From: Psychrobacter sp. PL19
GTDB lineage: Bacteria; Pseudomonadota; Gammaproteobacteria; Pseudomonadales; Moraxellaceae
NCBI RefSeq assembly: GCF_017875835.1
Contig: NZ_JAGING010000001.1
Coordinates: forward strand, 1,426,001 to 1,490,000
DNA: 64,000 bases
Direction of reading: 5' to 3'
Position numbers and translations under genes: made by a program. The notes below the pieces were generated by a model. That model was not told the DNA's origin and made no database searches. It saw only the letters and a list, made by a program, of their open reading frames with translations. Position 1 is the stretch's first letter, and every line of letters begins with the position of its first letter. Below are positions 50,402 through 57,529 of this stretch, piece after piece.

Positions 50402-51610
50402 ATGCCTGATTTTTCTAGTGCCACTTATCGTCTGACGTCTGACCCCGCGATAGCAGCGGCGCTTCATGCGACCAGCGAGCATACCCAGCCGCTCAGAATT
50501 GCTATTAATGGTTTTGGTCGTATAGGGCGTAACGTACTACGCGCGCTACTGGAGCGCTTTGAGGTGCTTGGTCGTGCCATTCATGTGGTTGCTATTAATG
50601 ATTTAGCGCCGGCTGAGACCTTATTGCATCTACTCAGGTTCGATAGCACGCATGGACGCTTGAGCCGATTGGGCGTTACTGCTGATATAGTACAAGAAGG
50701 CATCACCGATCGTCAGCAAAAACCCTGTGCGACAGCAAAGAATGACATTCAGCTGTGCTTGACCAAAAACAATCTTACTTACTGCATCCGTCTATTATCA
50801 AGATCTGATCCAGCAACATTGCCATGGAAAGATTTGCAGGTAGACGTGGTACTAGAATGCACTGGCCATTTTCGCTCCTATGCGCAATCATATCTACACA
50901 TTGAAGCGGGTGCACGCCAAGTTATCATTGGTGCAGCACCCTTTGATGATGTCGATGCCTGTATCGTTATGGGGGTTAATAGTGACGAACTGACCAATGA
51001 TCTACCAATTATTTCCAGCGTATCTTGTACGACTCAAGCACTAGTGCCACTAATCGCTACCCTTGATAAAGCCTTTGGAGTGGAGTCGGCGATGATGACC
51101 GAGATTCATGCGGTTACTGCTGACCAAACTGTGCTTGATCAAGCACATCGAGATCCGAGACGGGCGCGTGCATCGGGATACAATATTATTCCTACTACCT
51201 CTAGTAGCATTGCGGCGACCGAGCGCGTGTTACCGAAAATGGTAGGGAAGATAAACGGCCACTCGATCCGAGTACCGACGATTAACGTCGCGGCGATTGA
51301 TGTGACCTTTGTATTTAGTACGCCGGATGTCAGTGTAGAAGCGCTGCGTAAGGCGCTCAAATCTGCTAGCGACGATAATTTGACCAACATTATGGCCTAT
51401 ACTGATGAGCCATTGGTTTCAAGCGACTTTATTCACCAGCCTGAGTCGCTGATTATTGATGGTCAGCAGCTGATGCAAATCGGCAATCAATATAAGGTCT
51501 TTGCCTGGTATGATAACGAGTGGGGTTATGCCAACCGGCTGCTCGATATGTGCTTGCATCTCGCTTCTAGTAAACAACAGGCCAGCAAACAGCGGTTAGT
51601 GGCAAAATAG
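50402..51610 (+). CDS. Glyceraldehyde-3-phosphate / erythrose-4-phosphate dehydrogenase family enzyme
   Basis: The 402-aa protein has a ~30-residue N-terminal addition, then the NAD fold INGFGRIGRNVLRALLE, the active-site Cys in SCTTQALVPL, the catalytic His in TEIHAVTADQ, SGYNIIPTTSSSIAATERVLP, VRVPTINVAAIDVTF-like IRVPTINVAAIDVTF, and the C-terminal WYDNEWGYANR. The usual Asn after SCTT is Gln here. PTINV is more like Epd (erythrose-4-phosphate dehydrogenase, vitamin B6 path) than classical glycolytic GapA (PTPNV). I therefore leave the exact substrate open. No pgk or fba gene is adjacent. Confidence 0.82.
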   Translation: MPDFSSATYRLTSDPAIAAALHATSEHTQPLRIAINGFGRIGRNVLRALLERFEVLGRAIHVVAINDLAPAETLLHLLRFDSTHGRLSRLGVTADIVQEGITDRQQKPCATAKNDIQLCLTKNNLTYCIRLLSRSDPATLPWKDLQVDVVLECTGHFRSYAQSYLHIEAGARQVIIGAAPFDDVDACIVMGVNSDELTNDLPIISSVSCTTQALVPLIATLDKAFGVESAMMTEIHAVTADQTVLDQAHRDPRRARASGYNIIPTTSSSIAATERVLPKMVGKINGHSIRVPTINVAAIDVTFVFSTPDVSVEALRKALKSASDDNLTNIMAYTDEPLVSSDFIHQPESLIIDGQQLMQIGNQYKVFAWYDNEWGYANRLLDMCLHLASSKQQASKQRLVAK

Positions 51611-51671
51611 TTTGGGTTTTTTACATTAGCCCTTGCATTCTCATTTCAGATCGTTATAATGATGCACAAAT

Positions 51672-51762
51672 GGAGACGTGGCAGAGTGGTTGAATGCACC
51701 GGTCTTGAAAACCGACAAGGGTTCGTAGCCCTTCGAGAGTTCGAATCTCTCCGTCTCCTCCA
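51672..51762 (+). tRNA. tRNA-Ser (anticodon TGA)
   Basis: A 91-nt class II tRNA with acceptor stem GGAGACG/CGTCTCC, an anticodon arm CGGTC-TTGAAAA-CCG giving TGA (Ser), a long variable arm (AAGGGTTCGTAGCCCTT), a T-arm GAGAG-TTCGAAT-CTCTC and an encoded CCA. The discriminator base before CCA reads T, whereas G is usual for bacterial tRNA-Ser. An intrinsic terminator follows immediately. Confidence 0.94.
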
Positions 51763-51767
51763 AATTC

Positions 51768-51803
51768 AAAAAGCCCCAATCATTCATTGATTGGGGCTTT
51801 TTT
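51768..51803 (+). terminator. Terminator of tRNA-Ser
   Basis: GCCCCAATCA and TGATTGGGGC enclose a 5-nt loop with an A-run before and T-run after. Confidence 0.92.
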
Positions 51804-51863
51804 ATGGTTTAGTTTTATGCTTTAACCTTATGATTAGTAAATACCAAAGATTAATATCCACCA

Positions 51864-52682
51864 TCATTTTTCTAGGATATCGGTAAACTCAATTTTTTGT
51901 CCATCGGCAAGCATCAGTGTGCCCTCACTAATCTCTATGGTTACGTCTTGCGTGTTTTTAATGGCGCGCATGACGTTGAGGTCTTCAATACTACTCTCAA
52001 TAACTACTTTACCCGACTGCTCAGGCAAGATGGGTGGTACGAACTGAGTAAGCGGCACGTTAAAGCGTTTCCCCTTAGTTAGCCTAGCATCTTTCATTAG
52101 TAGCGAGCCTTTAAAGCTCTTAATAGGTACAGTGCCATGATTGGAAAGCATAAACGGTAGTTTAACTTGGTTTAGGCTGTCACTATCGCTAGTCTTGACT
52201 GGCAGTAGGGCAACTGGATAAGTTTGGGCATTAACAGCTCCCATTTGTCTACTAGCGACGATTGGGCTTTTTTTGCCCGTTGGATTATTAGGGTGGAGGC
52301 GTTCATACTCACGTTGCTGTACTAGAGCCTGCTTAATAGACGTACGTGTATTGGCTCCTGATTTGTAAGCATCACTAAGTTTCATACGCAGCATATAGCG
52401 GCTGAGAAGCTGACGATCGTTCTCAGGTAATTGCTCAAAGCTATCACCTAGCTTTTTTTGCCATTGATCAGAGTCAGTAGGAATGACTTGCTTACTGGGA
52501 TCAGATTGGGGCATAGTGCAGCCACTGAAGACCGGTGCCATACCCAAAGACAGCAACAGCAGCATAACGCTGCTCATACGCTTAGGGATACCCTTACCGG
52601 CTAGCGCTGGGCGCAATATATCAAGGCAGTGTATTACCGCGTGACAGCGATTTATTAACTGCTTACTTGAGAAATTTACCAT
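51864..52682 (-). CDS. Predicted lipoprotein with an unusual N-terminal extension
   Basis: I do not recognise a named family. The protein contains a lipoprotein signal (MLLLLSLGMAPVFSGC) whose Cys lies ~53 residues after the chosen start. The soluble remainder includes WQKKLGDSFEQLPENDRQLL, Arg/Lys-rich helices and a beta-rich C-terminal half (VVIESSIEDLNVMRAIKNT, then ADGQKIEFTDILE). The start at 52682 is chosen because a perfect AGGAGG lies 6 nt before it. An internal Met at 52577, directly before the signal sequence, would give a normal lipoprotein but lacks a ribosome site. Localisation is probably the outer membrane. Confidence 0.65.
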   Translation of the reverse strand: MVNFSSKQLINRCHAVIHCLDILRPALAGKGIPKRMSSVMLLLLSLGMAPVFSGCTMPQSDPSKQVIPTDSDQWQKKLGDSFEQLPENDRQLLSRYMLRMKLSDAYKSGANTRTSIKQALVQQREYERLHPNNPTGKKSPIVASRQMGAVNAQTYPVALLPVKTSDSDSLNQVKLPFMLSNHGTVPIKSFKGSLLMKDARLTKGKRFNVPLTQFVPPILPEQSGKVVIESSIEDLNVMRAIKNTQDVTIEISEGTLMLADGQKIEFTDILEK

Positions 52683-53224
52683 CATATGCCTCCTCATCAG
52701 CATCTAGGTATAGGTCACTACGCAAGTAATGAGCCATTACAAGTACTGAGTCTTTGCGAGTGTCTAGCTATTGTGAGCGTCTATCTAGGTCAACACTCAG
52801 CTAAGTATATGCTTACGGTCAGTGCGTCATTATAGATTTTTACGATTGGACTAAGATATTCTTATATCATTTAACAGTGTTAGCAATGCGATCAATTAAT
52901 TGGTCCGAGCGAAAATATACTATGATCTATAAGTAGACCATTAGTCTTAATATACTGTGTTTCACGGGTTAGTGCGCTCAACTATCGCTGAATATTGTGT
53001 TAAATTTTGCAAGATAAGGGCTAAGAAACCATAATGGCTGACTGAAAAAACAAGGATTTAAAGTAAACAAGAGGCAGGTAAGCGTATCAGAAAATAAAAT
53101 ACGTCAAGGTTAAGCATTACTTGGTAAGCTTAACCTTGACGTATTTTTTATCAACAGCTGTTTTTATCAGTGATTTTTCACAGTAATGCGATTGTTAATA
53201 ACAACGAGAATATGAGCAGGAAGG
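52683..53224. other. Intergenic region with a strong orphan hairpin
   Basis: A 542-bp gap with no gene. It carries the large hairpin terminator at 53096-53147 described separately. Nothing else can be supported. Confidence 0.5.
53096..53147 (+). terminator. Strong hairpin terminator without an evident + strand gene
   Basis: AAAATACGTCAAGGTTAAGC and its exact complement form a 20-bp stem around a 12-nt loop, followed on the plus strand by a T-run. On the minus strand it could terminate the ribbon-helix-helix-like gene, which ends 78 bp away. Confidence 0.85.
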
Positions 53225-53554
53225 CTAATCATCATCTTGAAGCTCAGATAATGGGTGGGTAGTATTATTGTTATGAGTGACGACAATAGCCTCATCAATA
53301 ATATGCTGACTGACACCACGCTTACGTAGCGTTTCAATGAAGACCTCGTCATGTGCTAAGGTATAATCTTGATGATCACGATCAAGACCCTGGCGAATAT
53401 ACAAACGAATCAGCCCTTGAATACGTTTAAAGCCAAGCTCTGATGAAGTCGCCCCTAACAGCTCAATCATCTCCTCAGAGAGACGAATACTAATCGGGCG
53501 CATGATTTTTTGCGGATGATCAGAAAATTTATTTTTTATGCGTGCAGGTATCAT
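53225..53554 (-). CDS. Ribbon-helix-helix-like small protein, 109 aa
   Basis: The sequence RPISIRLSEEMIELLGATSSELGFKRIQGLIRLYIRQGL (residues ~20-58, shown here as two parts: strand RPISIRLSEE and helices onward) fits a CopG/Arc-type ribbon-helix-helix fold: a strand followed by two helices. Confidence 0.5.
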   Translation of the reverse strand: MIPARIKNKFSDHPQKIMRPISIRLSEEMIELLGATSSELGFKRIQGLIRLYIRQGLDRDHQDYTLAHDEVFIETLRKRGVSQHIIDEAIVVTHNNNTTHPLSELQDDD

Positions 53555-53767
53555 AATAAACCATTACTAGTAGTGAGTAGGAATAAAGAACTTGAACGAA
53601 AACTATAGATAGGTCTTATATAAATAGCGGTTAGGCTATTTGTTAAAAGCGCTGACAACGTCCGACAATGCTGAAGATAGACGCTACTGACCAAACGTGA
53701 GCAGTAGTACCTACCATACAACAAAACGGCCCAAAAGAACACTATGGCCACGCCAAAACAGCATCCA

Positions 53768-53800
53768 TAAAAAAACCTTCATCGGATAGTGATGAAGGTT
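53768..53800 (-). terminator. Terminator of the first tRNA-Asn
   Basis: AACCTTCATC and GATGAAGGTT pair around a 7-nt loop. On the minus strand it lies directly after the tRNA and is followed by a T-run. Confidence 0.85.
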
Positions 53801-53810
53801 TCTTACAATA

Positions 53811-53886
53811 TGGCTCCTCAACCTGGGCTCGAACCAGGGACACACGGATTAACAGTCCGTTGCTCTACCAACTGAGCTATTGAGGA
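53811..53886 (-). tRNA. tRNA-Asn (anticodon GTT), copy 1
   Basis: On the minus strand a 76-nt cloverleaf reads TCCTCAATAGCTCAGTTGG at the start and ends GTTGAGGAGCCA with encoded CCA. The anticodon stem ACGGA/TCCGT holds loop CTGTTAA, giving GTT (Asn). Copy 2 at 54454-54529 has the same sequence by eye. Confidence 0.95.
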
Positions 53887-54161
53887 ATAAACGGTGATAA
53901 CCACGGACTTACTGAGCATAAATGCTGAGCCAGTTCGCGTTATGTGGTGCATATTCTAGCCAAGTAGCGATTAGCTGTCAACCTTAAGATGTCATTTATC
54001 AGTAACTTTATGAGATTCTTCTTTAAGAGCAGATAAAAGCCCATTACTAAGCTTAATATGAAGTTTGTATCGTGTAAAAATATCCATTCAGTTGCTAAAT
54101 AAATAATTTCTGTGCAACATTATTATCTCTAATCATGTTTAGTAACAGTCCTCTGACGCCA

Positions 54162-54301
54162 GTATAGTCAATGAAAAGTAATATCGATACATAGCCTACG
54201 GCTGGCATAAGTTTTTCTTGCTTGCTGTGCCTACGCAGACAGAGGCTGCACAAAGCTTATACCAGCAGTGCCGTCGCGTTTTTAAGGTATTTTAACTATA
54301 G
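54162..54301 (+). repeat. ~140-bp MITE-like repeat, full copy
   Basis: Starts GTATAGTCAATGAAAAG and ends TTTTAACTATAG. It matches the reverse complement of 22397-22535 over nearly its full length and the shorter 17766-17853 copy in the middle. Terminal inverted bases TATAGTCAA/TTAACTATA and an inner inverted pair (GGCATAAG / CTTATACC) are visible. Confidence 0.85.
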
Positions 54302-54361
54302 TTGCACAGCGGTTTATAGCAGGGCTCAAGTGATTCTAAACAGCTATAAAGAGACAGCTAT

Positions 54362-54392
54362 AAAAAAACCCCCATCAAAGTGATGAGGGTCT
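54362..54392 (-). terminator. Terminator of the second tRNA-Asn
   Basis: ACCCCCATCA and TGATGAGGGT pair with one mismatch around a 3-nt loop; on the minus strand a T-run follows. Confidence 0.75.
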
Positions 54393-54453
54393 TGGCATAT
54401 GCCATAATCGAATCAAAGGTGACTCAAGTTATTTACTAGCTATTACTAAAATT

Positions 54454-54529
54454 TGGCTCCTCAACCTGGGCTCGAACCAGGGACACACGGATTAACAGTC
54501 CGTTGCTCTACCAACTGAGCTATTGAGGA
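54454..54529 (-). tRNA. tRNA-Asn (anticodon GTT), copy 2
   Basis: Same 76-nt minus-strand cloverleaf as the copy at 53811-53886, with loop CTGTTAA giving anticodon GTT and an encoded CCA. The two genes are on the same strand, but each has its own terminator, so they are separate units produced by duplication. Confidence 0.95.
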
Positions 54530-54749
54530 ATAAGTTGTGAAAGTTAACATTTTCACAATTAGCTTAGCGCAGACTCTAACGAGTTCTTGCTAAGAGGTGC
54601 GTATTCTAGCAAAGATAAAAAATAGGTCAAGCCTTTTTTTTATTTTTAATAACCATTAGCGTTATTTTCGCGTGAATACACTATTTTAAGGTTAGGTTTC
54701 ATCAATGACAGCGCTAATAACAGCAAAGATAAAATATCTCTAAAATTCC

Positions 54750-54800
54750 AATAAAGCATCTACAAGAATAAAGTGTCTATAAAAATAAAGTGTCTATAAA
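54750..54800. repeat. 17-bp tandem repeat downstream of the aminotransferase gene
   Basis: AATAAAGTGTCTATAAA is present twice exactly, preceded by a degenerate copy (AATAAAGCATCTACAAG). It lies in the 389-bp gap (54530-54918) just past the aminotransferase terminator. The rest of the gap shows nothing else. Confidence 0.82.
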
Positions 54801-54806
54801 GTTATG

Positions 54807-54840
54807 ACAAAAAAGACGCCTAGGATAGGACGTCTTTTTT
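54807..54840 (-). terminator. Terminator of the aspartate aminotransferase gene
   Basis: AAAAAAGACG and CGTCTTTTTT pair around a 12-nt loop that itself contains TCCTA/TAGGA-type complementarity. It is functional on the minus strand, about 80 bp after the stop. Confidence 0.78.
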
Positions 54841-54918
54841 AGTTTAAACACTCTCTGCTAAGCTCGTTTTTGCGACTGTTTTTTAAAACCAGTTCCTAAA
54901 ACAGCTGGTTTTTAACAC

Positions 54919-56121
54919 TTATTCGACAACGTCTAAATCAGCGACTGCTTTTTCGATACGTGCTAGCGCATCTTTTAGCGTTGCTTCATCAGTCGCGTAT
55001 GAGATACGCATATGACCACCGAGGCCGAATGCATCGCCAGGAACGACCGCAACACCAACTTTCTCTAGCAACCATTCTGAGAATTCGGTACAAGAAGACA
55101 AGCCAGCAGCTTTAATTAACGGTACGATATTAGGATAAACATAGAACGCACCATCAGGACGTAAGCAGGTGATACCTTTAATAGCATTTAAGCCATCAAC
55201 TACTAGGTCACAACGTTTCTCAAAGGCCTCTACCATCGGCACAAGGACGCTTTGATCACCACTGATAGCCACTTCGGCAGCCACTTGGCTGATTGACGTT
55301 GGGCATGAGGTTGACTGCGACTGTACTTTTTTCATCGCGCCAATCAATTTAGCTGGACCACCGGCATAGCCGATACGCCAGCCGGTCATCGCATAGGCTT
55401 TTGATACCCCATTTAAGATGATCGCCCGCTCTTTTAATTCAGGGGCAGCGTTCAAGATGTTATAAAATTTATCACCGGTCCAGCGAATGTGCTCGTACAT
55501 ATCATCTGAAACAACATAGACTTGTGGATGCTTTTTGAGTACTTCGGCCAGTGCTTTTAGTTCATCTAAAGTATAAATCATACCGGTAGGGTTAGAAGGG
55601 CTGTTCAACACTAACATTTTGGTTTTGTCAGTAATGGCGGCTTCTAATTGCTCCGGGGTGATTTTGAAGTCCTGCTCAGCAGGGCATTTTACGATGACCG
55701 GCACGCCTTCAGCGATGATAACCATGTCAGGGTAGCTGACCCAGTATGGGGCTGGAATGATGACTTCATCACCGGGGTTCATAAAAGCTTGGGCAAGATT
55801 AAAGAATGACTGCTTGCCACCGACTGATACTAAGATTTCATTGAGTTCATAGCTGAGGTCATTATCACGCTTGAACTTTTCGATAATTGCTTTTTTGAGC
55901 TCTGGGGTACCATCAACGGCAGTATACTTAGTGAAGCCATCATTGATTGCTTTGATTGCTGCTTGCTTAACATGTTCTGGGGTATCAAAGTCAGGCTCAC
56001 CTGCACCCAGACCGATAATGTCTTTGCCAGCCGCTTTAAGCTCTTTGGCTTTGTTGGTGATGGCAAGGGTCGGTGACGGCTTAATATTATTGACGCGGTC
56101 AGACAGTTGCAGTTCGCTCAT
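54919..56121 (-). CDS. Pyridoxal-phosphate aspartate aminotransferase (class Ib)
   Basis: The 400-aa aminotransferase shows IIGLGAGEPDFDTPEHV, FTKYTAVDGTPELKKAI, SVGGKQSFFNLAQAFM, VLNSPSNPTGMIYT with the Asn, YVVSDDMYEHIRW with the PLP-pyridine Asp and Tyr, NGVSKAYAMTGWRIGYAGGP with the PLP Lys and phosphate Arg, and GHMRISYATDEATL with the substrate Arg. These fit class Ib aspartate aminotransferases, which make aspartate from oxaloacetate and glutamate, and some of which also act on prephenate. AAGGAT precedes the ATG. It is a single gene. Confidence 0.93.
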   Translation of the reverse strand: MSELQLSDRVNNIKPSPTLAITNKAKELKAAGKDIIGLGAGEPDFDTPEHVKQAAIKAINDGFTKYTAVDGTPELKKAIIEKFKRDNDLSYELNEILVSVGGKQSFFNLAQAFMNPGDEVIIPAPYWVSYPDMVIIAEGVPVIVKCPAEQDFKITPEQLEAAITDKTKMLVLNSPSNPTGMIYTLDELKALAEVLKKHPQVYVVSDDMYEHIRWTGDKFYNILNAAPELKERAIILNGVSKAYAMTGWRIGYAGGPAKLIGAMKKVQSQSTSCPTSISQVAAEVAISGDQSVLVPMVEAFEKRCDLVVDGLNAIKGITCLRPDGAFYVYPNIVPLIKAAGLSSCTEFSEWLLEKVGVAVVPGDAFGLGGHMRISYATDEATLKDALARIEKAVADLDVVE

Positions 56122-56737
56122 GAGAGATCCTTTTTATCTGTGAGTGGGGCTTGGAAAAATTGAATACCGATTATATAACGTTTTAATGGTTTTCATCATG
56201 CTTTGATAGTTTTCATAGCGTTTTACATCAAATTTGTTAACAGTTATTCGATCATTATGAAACGATTAAATAAAAATCTATAGTTCTACTTATGAGTTTG
56301 CCTAATATTCTTTTAATGGTCACTATCAATAGGTTCAGTAAACAGGTTCCGTTTTAGTATTGTAGCATGCTGCTATCAGGCTGTCTTAGGTGGCTAGCAA
56401 CAGAAAAGCAACAACCTATATTTATTGTCCTGCCCTAAATATATAGGGGTTGATTACACCAATTGCTAAATTAATCTGAGAAAAACACTCAATGAAAATC
56501 TACAATTAAGCAATGGTTTGCGAAGTTACAACAACAGTTGTCTTACCTTATACTATAATTGGTTAGATGCTCTAAATAGAAAACCTAAATTATTAAAAGA
56601 GGGTTAATAATATGTCTGTTAGAAACAGGTTCTAAAAGAACATAAAGAATTAATCACTTATGCGGTAAATACAGCAATTTTTAGTGATAAACTATAATGA
56701 ATCCCAATAAATAACGATCAAAAGAAGGATGTTCACG
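56122..56737. other. Divergent region upstream of the lipid-modification cluster
   Basis: A 616-bp AT-rich gap that must hold the promoters of the aminotransferase gene and of the SDR-led cluster. A perfect -10-like TATAAT lies at 56693-56698 without a good -35, as might be expected for an activator-dependent promoter. No gene is visible. Confidence 0.4.
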
Positions 56738-57475
56738 ATGACCAGTTCTCCTAAAAAACTTCATATTCTCATCACTGGTGCGACCTCTGGTATTGGTAAC
56801 CAATTGACTAAAGATTATCTGTTAGCAGGCCACAAAGTCTATGCCGTTGGACGTGATGATCAGGCATTAGCTGCGCTCAAAGAATTGGGAGCAGAGACGA
56901 TTAATCTGGACTTGATGGACCGCGATAAGGTGATTGAGGCCTTTGATAAAATAAGTCAGGTTGACCTAGCGATTTGTGGTGCTGGCATGTGCGAATATTT
57001 AGATATGCCAGACTTTGATAGCAGTGTGTTTATGAAGGTATTGTCAGTCAATATGGGCACTTTATCGCATGCTATTGAAGGCGTGTTACCAAAACTGATT
57101 GAATCCAAAGGCCGATTAGTTGGTATTGGTTCAGCCTCTGCTTATGTGCCTTTTGCACGAGCAGAAGCTTATGGTAGCTCAAAAGCGGCGATTCACTATC
57201 TAATGAAAACCTTACAAATTAGCTTAGCGCCTCAGGGTGTTGCGGTGAGTTTAGTGGTGCCCGGATTTGTGGAAACCCCAATGACCAAGCAAAACGACTT
57301 CTCAATGCCCTTCCTTCAGACTACAGAGCAAGCCAGTCGCGCTATCCGTGCTGGGATTGAGAATGGCAATAAGGTCATTGAATTTCCCAAAAAGCTGACC
57401 TTACCACTAAAGACTTTGGGGGCGTTACCCGATATGATCTGGCAGCAAGTCAGCAAAAAAATGAATAAAAAATAG
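56738..57475 (+). CDS. Short-chain dehydrogenase, first gene of the lipid-modification cluster
   Basis: The 245-aa SDR has the nucleotide-binding loop ITGATSGIGNQL, the CGAGMCEY segment, the catalytic IGSASAYVPFARAEAYGSSK with Ser, Tyr and Lys, and VVPGFVETPMT. The ATG at 56738 is preferred over 56729, because AAGGA then lies 8 nt away. It is followed after 54 bp by the FAD enzyme gene and probably belongs to the same transcript. In other proteobacteria an SDR is often found with amine-oxidase-like, DUF1365 and cyclopropane-synthase genes, which supports a role in membrane-lipid modification. The substrate is unknown. Confidence 0.85.
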   Translation: MTSSPKKLHILITGATSGIGNQLTKDYLLAGHKVYAVGRDDQALAALKELGAETINLDLMDRDKVIEAFDKISQVDLAICGAGMCEYLDMPDFDSSVFMKVLSVNMGTLSHAIEGVLPKLIESKGRLVGIGSASAYVPFARAEAYGSSKAAIHYLMKTLQISLAPQGVAVSLVVPGFVETPMTKQNDFSMPFLQTTEQASRAIRAGIENGNKVIEFPKKLTLPLKTLGALPDMIWQQVSKKMNKK

Positions 57476-57529
57476 TCAGTAATACACCACCAAATAGAAT
57501 ATCTACATAGAGTACAAAGGAAAGTGTTT

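Larger units (their letters stand above)
53887..54453. other. Spacer between two tRNA-Asn genes, with MITE-like repeat and terminator
   Basis: A 567-bp stretch without protein genes. It contains the MITE-like repeat (54162-54301) and the terminator of the second tRNA (54362-54392). The rest is AT-rich and shows nothing I can name. Confidence 0.6.
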
